DNA from: Pseudonocardiales bacterium | GTDB taxonomy: Bacteria; Actinomycetota; Actinomycetes; Mycobacteriales; Jatrophihabitantaceae | Length of the DNA stretch: 13,912 nt | Direction: 5' to 3' | NCBI GenBank assembly: GCA_030840415.1 | Contig: JAVEEO010000066.1 | Span: 1-13,912 of the forward strand | In this document: in pieces, positions 1-6,288 of the stretch | Layout of the letters: each line of letters begins with the position of its first letter | Position numbering within the stretch: position 1 is the stretch's first letter | Notes under the pieces: model-generated | Database searches by the model: none | Seen by the model: the letters and a program-made list of their open reading frames with translations, nothing else | What the model was told of the DNA's origin: nothing | Translations under genes and position numbers: made by a program

Positions 1-89
1 TTCTGCCCGCGTTCGGCCCGAGCCGCCTTCTTCTCCGCTCGGCTGAGCTTGACCTTGCTGTTCCGCTTCGCCCCGGTGGATTGCGCCAT
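1..89 (-). CDS. DUF4191 domain protein, N-terminal fragment (partial)
   Basis: The reverse strand from an ATG at 89-87 reads 29 codons without a stop and leaves the window. The peptide begins MAQSTGAKRNSKVKLSRAEK and continues rich in Lys, Arg and Ala. DUF4191 membrane proteins of Actinomycetota have this kind of very basic N-terminal tail before their membrane segments, and such a gene normally follows lipA on the same strand (Rv2219 after lipA in Mycobacterium). The assignment therefore rests mainly on position and composition, because the membrane domain is outside the window. There is no Shine-Dalgarno. A TATCCT hexamer lies six bases before the ATG, so the transcript is probably leaderless. 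The product would be an inner-membrane protein of unknown function. Here the gene is separated from lipA by an oppositely oriented surface-protein gene. Confidence 0.6.
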   Translation of the reverse strand, partial: MAQSTGAKRNSKVKLSRAEKKAARAERGQ

Positions 90-95
90 GACACA

Positions 96-101
96 AGGAT
101 A
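96..101 (-). promoter_or_regulatory. -10 hexamer of the DUF4191 gene (leaderless type)
   Basis: Read on the minus strand this is TATCCT, which fits the actinobacterial TANNNT -10. It is followed by six bases (TGTGTC) and then the ATG, so transcription would begin at or next to the start codon. No -35 resembling TTGACA is seen 16-19 bases upstream. Confidence 0.5.
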
Positions 102-146
102 AGCGGCTCACCAAAAGATGTTTTACCCACGTCAAGGATTACCAGC

Positions 147-152
147 TACAGT
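147..152 (+). promoter_or_regulatory. -10 hexamer of the surface-protein gene (leaderless type)
   Basis: TACAGT is followed by seven bases and then GTG at 160. The surrounding region, about 90-170, is distinctly AT-richer than the rest of the window, as expected for a promoter. The spacing supports the GTG at 160 as a leaderless start. The same hexamer serves as the candidate -10 of pepA. A second TANNNT (TAGTTT, 164-169) could instead serve a GTG at 184 with a short leader. Confidence 0.45.
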
Positions 153-159
153 TACTTCA

Positions 160-1530
160 GTGTTAGTTTCTCGGCGTCTGGGGGTGAGCAAACTGATACG
201 AATCCGGCGTCCTGATCGGGTGATCGCGGGTTTGCTGCTCACCGCACTCGCGGCCGCGCTGGCGCTGCTGGCCCAACCCAGCTCCGCCGCGTCGTTGGAC
301 AGCTATGACATTCGTGCCTCGGTCCGCTATGGCTGCGCGCAGAACGACAGCGAGGAGAACTTCGTCGAGGTGACGCTGCGCGCCGAGGATTGGAAGGGCG
401 GGGACGGCGAGCAGGACGATGAGTTGGTGCTGCAGGTCGGCCTGGCCGGTCCCGACTCGGCCGACTCCGACGGCGTGTTCCCCGAGGGCGGCCCGAGCCT
501 GGTAACCCTGGGCCAGACGCCCACCAAGGTTCGGCTTGCCGGGCCGGTGCATGACGGCGACCACGTGTTCCTCCGCCAGTTGGACCAACCCGGCGTCATC
601 ACCCTGCCACTGCAGTCCACCTGCCACCGGATCAAGCCCACCAACTTCGGGCTGGACGAGCCGACGGTGCGGGTGGCCCCGCAGAGTTGCACCCCGGGAG
701 CGCAGGCCAACCTCCAGGTCACCCTGGACAACCCGAACGACGTCGATCACCGACTGCAGAAGATGGGCATCGAGCAGATCGACTACACGGTGCTGCTGGT
801 GCGTCACGACGGCCTGCTGGCCGGCGCCGACCCGGTGGGGACGCTGATCAGCTTCGACGAGCCGAGTGCCTCGGTCATCACCCTCAGCCAGGTGGTCGCC
901 AAGCCCACCAATTACCAGGTCCGGGTGATCGGCCTGGACGGCGCGGTGGTCAGCTCGAACAACCTCCGGCTCAGCTGCGCCGGCACCGTCCCGCCGCCGC
1001 CCAGCTCGCCCCGACCCACTCCGACGGTCCCGACCAGCCGGCCAGGCACGGCAACGCCGAGCACCTCCCGCCCGGCCCCGAGCACCTCCCGCCCGACGCC
1101 CAGCTGGTCGGAGCCGAGTTCGCCGGCACCGAGTTCACCCGCGGCGAGCCGCTCGAGCGCTCCCGCCACGTCGGCGGCGCCCAGTTCGGTCGGCCCAGCT
1201 CCGACCACCACCAGTCCGGTCCGGTCGACGCCGGCCGGCTCGTCGCCACCGGTGCCCTCGACCGGCAACTCCTCGGGCTCGCGGCCGGCACCGACCGCGT
1301 CGGCCAGCACTCCGGCGCCGTCGGCGCCTGCCAGCACCTCCGCTGCCGTCCCGGCGACCTCCAGCCCGGCCCCGAGCCCGGTGCCCAGCAGGATCCGGCT
1401 GGTGGAACCGCGCTCGGACTACGGCCCGCTGCCGGTCTTCCAGAAGGAAGTCGCGCTGGTGGTACTGGTGTTCTCCGCGGCGCTGGCAGCACTGGTCGGC
1501 GGAACCGTGGTCGCCGCCCGTCGGCGCTGA
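160..1530 (+). CDS. Secreted surface protein with Pro/Ser/Thr-rich stalk and C-terminal membrane anchor, function unknown
   Basis: I do not recognise a named family. From GTG 160 the product is 456 residues. It has a basic n-region, a hydrophobic core at about 23-38 and an S-A-A cleavage site near 44, so it is Sec-exported. Residues 45-275 are non-repetitive, predicted beta-rich, with four cysteines (59, 155, 177, 273) spaced as two pairs, suggesting two disulfide-bonded Ig-like domains. Residues 276-410 are almost entirely Pro, Ser, Thr and Ala, with a short tandem repeat of STSRP-type units. A single hydrophobic segment at about 430-450 is followed by ARRR, giving a C-terminal anchor with a basic cytoplasmic tip. 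There is no LPxTG sortase motif. Start choice is uncertain: ATG 118 has no signal in front, GTG 160 has a leaderless -10, and GTG 184 gives the most compact signal peptide. The gene runs against lipA and DUF4191 and separates these usual neighbours. Confidence 0.75.
   Translation: MLVSRRLGVSKLIRIRRPDRVIAGLLLTALAAALALLAQPSSAASLDSYDIRASVRYGCAQNDSEENFVEVTLRAEDWKGGDGEQDDELVLQVGLAGPDSADSDGVFPEGGPSLVTLGQTPTKVRLAGPVHDGDHVFLRQLDQPGVITLPLQSTCHRIKPTNFGLDEPTVRVAPQSCTPGAQANLQVTLDNPNDVDHRLQKMGIEQIDYTVLLVRHDGLLAGADPVGTLISFDEPSASVITLSQVVAKPTNYQVRVIGLDGAVVSSNNLRLSCAGTVPPPPSSPRPTPTVPTSRPGTATPSTSRPAPSTSRPTPSWSEPSSPAPSSPAASRSSAPATSAAPSSVGPAPTTTSPVRSTPAGSSPPVPSTGNSSGSRPAPTASASTPAPSAPASTSAAVPATSSPAPSPVPSRIRLVEPRSDYGPLPVFQKEVALVVLVFSAALAALVGGTVVAARRR
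1057..1095 (+). repeat. 21-base tandem repeat in the stalk coding region
   Basis: CCGAGCACCTCCCGCCCG occurs at 1057-1074 and again identically at 1078-1095, a period of 21 bases (seven codons). In frame it encodes repeated Pro-Ser-Thr-Ser-Arg-Pro. It is a recent internal duplication in the low-complexity stalk, a kind of repeat likely to vary in length between strains. Confidence 0.85.
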
Positions 1531-1543
1531 AACCGCTCGCACT

Positions 1544-1558
1544 GCCGAATCAGTCGGC
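1544..1558. terminator. Weak candidate terminator hairpin between convergent genes
   Basis: GCCGA, a five-base loop (ATCAG) and TCGGC form a perfect five-pair hairpin 13 bases after the surface-protein stop. It lies in the 112-base gap that also contains the 3' end of lipA. There is no T-tract on either side, so this is only a weak bidirectional candidate. Nothing else is visible in the gap. Confidence 0.25.
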
Positions 1559-1642
1559 GCCGATCAGCCGCCCGCTCAGTTCCCTGTCGCGCAACCGGTG
1601 GTGCTGAATGAGTGCCCGCTGATCTGAGGAATCGAGTGCGGA

Positions 1643-2620
1643 TCAGGTGGTCGCGGTCGCGGTGAGGCTGCGGGCGTCGAGGGCCTGCTGGTAGAGCCGA
1701 CCGGCCCGGTAGGACGAGCGGACCAACGGCCCGCTCAGCACTCCGGCGAAGCCGATCTCCTCGGCCTCCTCGCGCAGCTCGACGAACTCGTCGGGCTTGA
1801 CCCAGCGGTCGATCGGGTGATGGCGCACTGAGGGACGCAGGTACTGCGTGATGGTGATGAGCTCACACCCCGCGTCGTGCAGATCCTGCAGGGCTTGGGA
1901 GATCTCGGCCCGTTGCTCGCCCATGCCGAGGATCAGGTTGGACTTGGTGACCAGGCCGGCGGCGCGCGCCGCGCTGATCACACTGAGCGACCGCTCGTAG
2001 GTGAAAGCCGGCCGGATCCGCTTGAACACCCGCGGCACCGTCTCGACGTTGTGCGCCAGCACCTCCGGGCGTGAACCGAACACCTCGGCCAGCTGCTCGG
2101 GGATGGCATTGAAGTCCGGAATCAGCAGTTCCACGCCCGTACCGGCGTTCAGGCCGTGGATCTGGCGCACCGTTTCGGCGTACAGCCACGCGCCGCCGTC
2201 GGGCAGGTCATCGCGTGCGACGCCGGTGACGGTGGCGTAGCGCAGCCCCATCGTCTGCACGCTTTCGGCGACCCGCCGGGGCTCATCGGTGTCCAGCCGG
2301 GCGGGCTTGCCGGTGTCGATCTGGCAGAAGTCGCAGCGCCGGGTGCACTGGTCGCCGCCGATCAGGAAGGTAGCCTCGCGGTCTTCCCAGCACTCGTAGA
2401 TGTTGGGGCAGCCGGCCTCCTGGCACACCGTGTGCAGGCCTTCGCTCTTCACCAGTTGGCGCAGCTCGGTGTACTGCGGTCCCATCACGGCACGGGTCTT
2501 GATCCATTCCGGCTTGCGCTCGATGGGCGTCTGAGCGTTGCGGGCCTCGATCCGCAGCAGCTTGCGCCCGGCACCGGGAGAGGTGCCGGACCCGGCCGGC
2601 GTGGCGCTGGTGTCAGTCAC
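1643..2620 (-). CDS. lipA: Lipoyl synthase LipA
   Basis: This radical SAM enzyme inserts two sulfur atoms into octanoyl-lysine on lipoyl domains (E2 and H protein substrates), in the cytoplasm. All family hallmarks are visible. The auxiliary-cluster motif CX4CX5C is C66, C71, C77. The radical SAM motif CX3CX2C is C92, C96, C99. The C-terminal RSSYRA is at 301-306, and its serine normally ligates the auxiliary cluster. The length of 325 residues is typical of actinobacterial LipA. The start is a GTG that overlaps the 3' end of lipB by eight bases (GTGACTGA), with no good Shine-Dalgarno, so translation is probably coupled to lipB. It is the last gene of the lipB-lipA unit. An oppositely oriented gene follows instead of the usual direct DUF4191 neighbour. 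Confidence 0.97.
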   Translation of the reverse strand: MTDTSATPAGSGTSPGAGRKLLRIEARNAQTPIERKPEWIKTRAVMGPQYTELRQLVKSEGLHTVCQEAGCPNIYECWEDREATFLIGGDQCTRRCDFCQIDTGKPARLDTDEPRRVAESVQTMGLRYATVTGVARDDLPDGGAWLYAETVRQIHGLNAGTGVELLIPDFNAIPEQLAEVFGSRPEVLAHNVETVPRVFKRIRPAFTYERSLSVISAARAAGLVTKSNLILGMGEQRAEISQALQDLHDAGCELITITQYLRPSVRHHPIDRWVKPDEFVELREEAEEIGFAGVLSGPLVRSSYRAGRLYQQALDARSLTATATT

Positions 2621-3260
2621 GCGATCGAGCGTACGCGGCGACCAGGCCGGGCAGCAGCGACTCCACCACCGGCAGGGCGTCGGCGACGCCGACGTCCCGG
2701 CCGAGTTCGGCGGTCAGCGACGTGACACCGGCATCGGCGATACCGCACGGCACGATCCTGCCGAACCAGCTGAGGTCGGGATTGCAGTTGAGGGCGAAGC
2801 CATGCAGCGTGACGCCCTGGGCCACCCGGATGCCGATCGCGGCGACCTTGCGCTCGGGCCCGCGCTCGTCAGCGGGAAGCCACACGCCGCTGCGGCCGGC
2901 GACCTGGCCGGCGCGCAGGCCGAGCTCGGCGCACACCTCGATCAGGACCTCTTCCATCCGGCGCACGTAGGCGACCACGTCGACCGGGTTGGGCAGCTCG
3001 ACGATCGGGTAACCCACCAGCTGGCCCGGACCGTGCCAAGTGATCTTGCCGCCACGGTCGACGTCGATCACCGGCGTGCCGTCGACCGGACGCTCCCACG
3101 CCTCGGTACGCCGGCCCGCGGTGTAGACCGGCGGATGTTCCAGCAGCAGCGCGGTGTCGTCGATCTCACCGGCGACCCGCTGGGCATGCAATTGGCGCTG
3201 CCACTGCCAGGCCTGCTCGTAGTCCAGCAGCCCGGCCCGGATGGTCCTCAACTCAGACAC
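2613..3260 (-). CDS. lipB: Octanoyltransferase LipB
   Basis: LipB transfers octanoate from acyl carrier protein to the lipoyl-domain lysine, the step before LipA. From GTG 3260 the protein has 215 residues, normal for the family. The signature [17 protein letters not shown] lies at about 69-85. The conserved catalytic lysine is K138 (in RKVAAIG) and the acyl-thioester cysteine is C172 (in IVPCGI). An ATG at 3293 would add 11 residues, but GTG 3260 has an excellent AAGGAG Shine-Dalgarno eight bases upstream and gives the usual N-terminus. The gene overlaps lipA. It is divergent from the kinase gene across about 155 bases, whereas in the ancestral order it would follow the TIGR01777 gene directly. 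Confidence 0.96.
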   Translation of the reverse strand: MSELRTIRAGLLDYEQAWQWQRQLHAQRVAGEIDDTALLLEHPPVYTAGRRTEAWERPVDGTPVIDVDRGGKITWHGPGQLVGYPIVELPNPVDVVAYVRRMEEVLIEVCAELGLRAGQVAGRSGVWLPADERGPERKVAAIGIRVAQGVTLHGFALNCNPDLSWFGRIVPCGIADAGVTSLTAELGRDVGVADALPVVESLLPGLVAAYARSRD

Positions 3261-3268
3261 TCGATCAT

Positions 3269-3274
3269 CTCCTT
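3269..3274 (-). promoter_or_regulatory. Shine-Dalgarno of lipB
   Basis: On the minus strand AAGGAG stands eight bases before GTG 3260. It decides the lipB start against the in-frame ATG at 3293, which lies upstream of this site. Confidence 0.8.
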
Positions 3275-3291
3275 GGCAAGCACTGCCGACC

Positions 3292-3297
3292 ACACTA
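3292..3297 (-). promoter_or_regulatory. Candidate -10 hexamer of the lipB-lipA unit
   Basis: On the minus strand this reads TAGTGT, a TANNNT match. It would start transcription near 3285 and give a leader of about 25 bases containing the lipB Shine-Dalgarno. It overlaps the alternative ATG at 3293, which argues against that start. No convincing -35 is visible. The rest of the divergent gap (3298-3403) shows no other clear signal. Confidence 0.35.
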
Positions 3298-3403
3298 ATC
3301 CGCCTTGCCGACAGAAACCGTGCTCGTGGGTGCGCTCACACACCAGACATCGCGCCGTGGCCGGGCCTGTGGATAACTCCGGCCGTCCGTCGGCGGTTTC
3401 TCC

Positions 3404-3409
3404 TACGGT
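3404..3409 (+). promoter_or_regulatory. -10 hexamer of the kinase gene (leaderless type)
   Basis: TACGGT is followed by exactly six bases (GGCCCG) and the ATG at 3416. There is no Shine-Dalgarno in front of that ATG. The arrangement matches the other leaderless candidates in this window. Confidence 0.5.
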
Positions 3410-3415
3410 GGCCCG

Positions 3416-5191
3416 ATGGCGTTCACCGTTCCCGGTTACCAGGTCGATCAACTCCTCGGCTATGGCAGCCACGCAGAGGTGTGGTCGGGCACCGCCACCG
3501 CCGGTGGCGATCGGGTGGCGCTGAAGCGGATCGTGTTGCCGCGGCAGGGCGACCCGCAGCGGGCTGCCGAGCTGATCGCAGCGGCTCGGACCGAAGCGGC
3601 GCTGCTCGCCGCCCTGGAGCATCCCAGCCTGATCCGGTTCCACGGGTACGTCCAGACGCCGGCCGCGGCGGTGCTGGTGATGGAGCTGGCCGAGGGCGGC
3701 TCGTTGGCCCGGCTGCTGCGCCGCCGCGATCGGCTGACTCCGGCCGAGGTCGCCGCCGCGCTGAGCCCGATCGCCGCCGCGCTGGCCTACGCGCACGCCG
3801 AGGGCGTCCGGCACGGTGACGTCAGCGCCGCCAACATCCTGTTCACCGGCATCGGCCAACCCAAGCTGGCCGACCTCGGAGTGGCCAGGCTGCTGATCGA
3901 TCAGGCCACCGACCAGCCGCTGGGTACGCCCGCCTATCTCGACCCGGTGGTCGCAGCCGGTGGTCCGGCAGGCCCGTCCAGCGACGTCTTCTCCCTCGCC
4001 GCGGTGGCCCTGCACTGCCTCAGCGGCGCCGGGCCGTGGCAGGCCGATGGTTGGGCGGACTCGCAGGCGATGCTGGACCGAGCGGCCACCGGCGTGATCG
4101 CGGACCTTGCCGACCGGCTGGCGGGCTGCCCGCCGGACATGGCTGCCGTGCTGCGTCGAACCCTGGACCCGCAGCCGCAACGCAGGGGCTCGGCAGCCGC
4201 GTTCGCGCTCGACCTGGGTGCCAGCGTGCCGTCCGCTCCGGTCGTGCTGGCCGCCGGCCGGATCCCGTCGCGAGTCGGCCGGCACTCCGCCGAGCGCCAG
4301 AACCCGGCAGCTGCCGATGTGGTGCCGACCGACCTGACCCAGGTGGCACGGCTGCAGGTCAGGCCGGAACCGGTCGCGACCCGAAGTCCGGCCCGCTCCC
4401 GCCGCCGGCTGGTGGCCGCGGTGCTGACCGGTGTGCTGGTGGCCGGTGCCGCGGCGACGCTCGGGCTGGCCGCGGTCGGCAAGCGCGGCTGGCCGATCCT
4501 GGCCGCCGGTCCGCACCGCGGCTCAACGCCGGCCGGCCAGCCGCGGCTCCCGGACGGCCCGCCCGGCACCGGAGCCGGGCCCACCGACGCGACCACCTCA
4601 ATCGATTCGGCGACCTCGTCCGTGCCGGCGACCTCGTCCGTGCCGGCGACCTCGTCCGCGCCGGCAGCCTCGTCCGCGCCGGCCATCCCGACCGGGTCGG
4701 TGACCGCCGCCGCGCCGGGAACCGCAGCCGGTCAACCTCCCCCCGCGGGTCCGAGCGGGAGTGCCGAGGCGGCGGTGAGATCCTCGGCCGCCGGTTCCTC
4801 GCCGGCGGATTCGATCGACCCGGCGGCGGTCCTGCGCCAACTGGCAGACCGGCGCTCGGTCGCGTTCGCGCTGAACCGGCCGGACCTACTGACCGGGGTG
4901 TACCAGTCCGGGCCACTGCTCACCCGGGACGTCGAGCTGCTCGGCTCCCGGGTGCCGGCCGGCTGCGGGCTGACCGGGTTGCGCACCGACTACCGACAGG
5001 TCACCGTGACGGGCATCGGTACCCAGCGCCTGGAGGTGCGGGCCACTGCCAGCCAGCCTCCGGCAACGCTGGTCTGTGCCGGCGCCCTGCGCGGTCGCAC
5101 GGCGTCGGCAGCTCCCGCCCGGCTGGCATTGAGCCTGGTGCGGGTGGGGCGGGAGTTCCGGATCGCCTCGCAACGCCGGCTGCCGTCGTGA
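3416..5191 (+). CDS. Transmembrane Hanks-type protein kinase with divergent catalytic motifs and an extracellular domain
   Basis: The 591-residue product has an N-terminal kinase fold. The glycine loop is G-Y-G-S-H-A-E-V (15-22), the ATP-binding lysine is K37 (VALK), the helix-C glutamate is E60, and the GTPAY segment is at 170-174. The catalytic loop reads HGDVSAAN (133-140): base D135 and metal-binding N140 are present, but the HRD arginine is glycine and the Ser/Thr-kinase lysine is serine. The DFG motif is DLG (153-155), common in bacteria. A juxtamembrane stretch leads to one membrane helix (about 332-354) and a Pro/Ser/Thr/Ala linker with ATSSVP-type repeats (399-422). A C-terminal domain of about 125 residues (467-591) has two cysteines (517, 554) and resembles no sensor I can name, certainly not PASTA. 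It sits between the TIGR01777 gene and lipB on the opposite strand. Substrates are unknown, and reduced or atypical activity is possible. Confidence 0.88.
   Translation: MAFTVPGYQVDQLLGYGSHAEVWSGTATAGGDRVALKRIVLPRQGDPQRAAELIAAARTEAALLAALEHPSLIRFHGYVQTPAAAVLVMELAEGGSLARLLRRRDRLTPAEVAAALSPIAAALAYAHAEGVRHGDVSAANILFTGIGQPKLADLGVARLLIDQATDQPLGTPAYLDPVVAAGGPAGPSSDVFSLAAVALHCLSGAGPWQADGWADSQAMLDRAATGVIADLADRLAGCPPDMAAVLRRTLDPQPQRRGSAAAFALDLGASVPSAPVVLAAGRIPSRVGRHSAERQNPAAADVVPTDLTQVARLQVRPEPVATRSPARSRRRLVAAVLTGVLVAGAAATLGLAAVGKRGWPILAAGPHRGSTPAGQPRLPDGPPGTGAGPTDATTSIDSATSSVPATSSVPATSSAPAASSAPAIPTGSVTAAAPGTAAGQPPPAGPSGSAEAAVRSSAAGSSPADSIDPAAVLRQLADRRSVAFALNRPDLLTGVYQSGPLLTRDVELLGSRVPAGCGLTGLRTDYRQVTVTGIGTQRLEVRATASQPPATLVCAGALRGRTASAAPARLALSLVRVGREFRIASQRRLPS
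4610..4681 (+). repeat. Four tandem 18-base repeats in the kinase linker
   Basis: The unit GCGACCTCGTCCGTGCCG is repeated exactly at 4610-4627 and 4628-4645, then with one change at 4646-4663 and a second change at 4664-4681. It is in frame and encodes ATSSVP, ATSSVP, ATSSAP, AASSAP just outside the membrane helix. Near-identity at DNA level indicates recent slippage or unequal exchange. Confidence 0.95.
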
Positions 5192-5232
5192 GCCCGCTGC
5201 CGTCCCGGCCGCCCACCGGTGGCCACGCAGCG

Positions 5233-6135
5233 CTAGTTGCGGATCGCCCAGTCCAGCGCGCTGCGCAGATCGGGGTGCTCGAACCGGTACCCGCTGGCGA
5301 GCAGCTTCTCGGGCAGCACCCGCTGGCTGACCAGCACGCCCTCGTCGGCGAACTGGCCCAGTGCCAGTCGCAGGCCGAACGCGGGCGCCGGGATGATTGC
5401 CGGGCGGTGCAGCGCCGCGGCCAGCGCCGCGGTGAACTCGGCATTGGGCACCGGTTCGGGGCCCACCAGGTTCAGCGGCCCCTCGAGCTGATCGGTCTCC
5501 AGGGCATGCCGGATGGCGCCGATCTCGTCGGCGAGGGTGATCCAGGACTGGTACTGCCGTCCGGACCCGAGCTTGCCCCCGGCGCCGAGCTTGAACAGCG
5601 GCACCAGGCGCTTCATCAGGCCGCCGGTGGAACTCAGCACCAGGCCGGTGCGCAGCATCACCACCCGCACCCCGGCGCGAGCGGCGGGCTCGGTGGCCGC
5701 CTCCCAGCGGCGCACCAGATCGGCCAGGAAGCCCGTTCCGGCGGTGGCGGCTTCGGGCAGCGGCTGATCGCCGCGCTCGCCGTAGTAGCCGATCGCCGAC
5801 GCCGACACGAAGGTGCCGGGGCGCAGCTCCGGCGGCAGCCCGGCCAGTGTCTCGGCGATCGTCGTGGTGGGCTGCAGCCGGCTCTGCACCAGTACCTGCC
5901 GATAGGCATCGGTCCAGCGCTTGTCCGCCACGCCGGCCCCGGACAGGCACACCACCGCGTCGGCTCCGGCCAGCAACTGCGGATCCAAGTCGCCGCGTTC
6001 GGGATGCCACTCGAATTCCGCTCCGGACGCCGCCGGGCGCCGCACCAGCGTGTCGACCTGGTGGCCGTCCTTGCGCAGGTCGGCGACCAGCGCCTTGCCG
6101 AGAAATCCGGACGCCCCGGCGATGACCAGCTTCAC
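5233..6135 (-). CDS. TIGR01777 family epimerase (SDR, YfcH-like, DUF1731 C-terminus)
   Basis: This is a 300-residue extended short-chain dehydrogenase of the TIGR01777 family, a conserved neighbour of lipoate genes in actinobacteria whose substrate is not established. The N-terminus has the Rossmann glycine motif GASGFLG (7-13). SASAIGYYGE (111-120) carries the Ser and Tyr of the active-site region. The C-terminal DUF1731-type part (about 250-298) includes QRVLPEKLLASGYRF, typical of this family. The start is a GTG with a GGGAGT Shine-Dalgarno about five bases upstream. It lies 153 bases downstream of sucB on the same strand and converges with the kinase, leaving 41 bases between their stops, which contain only a ten-base palindrome (CCACCGGTGG, 5213-5222). 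Confidence 0.92.
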   Translation of the reverse strand: MKLVIAGASGFLGKALVADLRKDGHQVDTLVRRPAASGAEFEWHPERGDLDPQLLAGADAVVCLSGAGVADKRWTDAYRQVLVQSRLQPTTTIAETLAGLPPELRPGTFVSASAIGYYGERGDQPLPEAATAGTGFLADLVRRWEAATEPAARAGVRVVMLRTGLVLSSTGGLMKRLVPLFKLGAGGKLGSGRQYQSWITLADEIGAIRHALETDQLEGPLNLVGPEPVPNAEFTAALAAALHRPAIIPAPAFGLRLALGQFADEGVLVSQRVLPEKLLASGYRFEHPDLRSALDWAIRN

Positions 6136-6140
6136 AACGA

Positions 6141-6146
6141 ACTCCC
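6141..6146 (-). promoter_or_regulatory. Shine-Dalgarno of the TIGR01777 gene
   Basis: GGGAGT on the minus strand, five bases before the GTG at 6135. It supports that GTG as the start. Confidence 0.6.
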
Positions 6147-6221
6147 GTCGACAACCCGGCAGCCGCCGGCAGATCCGGCAGCCGTCCGGCTCGATCCCGC
6201 GACCGGCCGGTGCGTCCGGCT

Positions 6222-6240
6222 CACCCGCTCCCGACGGGTG
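6222..6240. terminator. Hairpin between sucB and the TIGR01777 gene
   Basis: CACCCG and CGGGTG form six pairs around a seven-base loop, about 50 bases after the sucB stop. There is no T-run, so this may be a weak terminator or merely a transcript-end hairpin. The rest of 6136-6288 has a short direct repeat CCGGCAGCCG (6156-6165 and 6175-6184) and no clear promoter. Confidence 0.25.
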
Positions 6241-6288
6241 CGGGCACCGGCCGGGTCGTCCCGGTCACCAGCCGGCTCGGCACACCGG

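Noticed and set aside
687..1607. A 306-codon frame inside the surface-protein gene
   Set aside because: It is out of frame with a gene that has a signal peptide and anchor. Its composition is a frame-shifted image of the Pro/Ser/Thr stalk.
5213..5222. Ten-base palindrome CCACCGGTGG between the convergent kinase and epimerase genes
   Set aside because: It has no loop and no T-run, and it is short enough to arise by chance in GC-rich DNA, so I do not call it a terminator.
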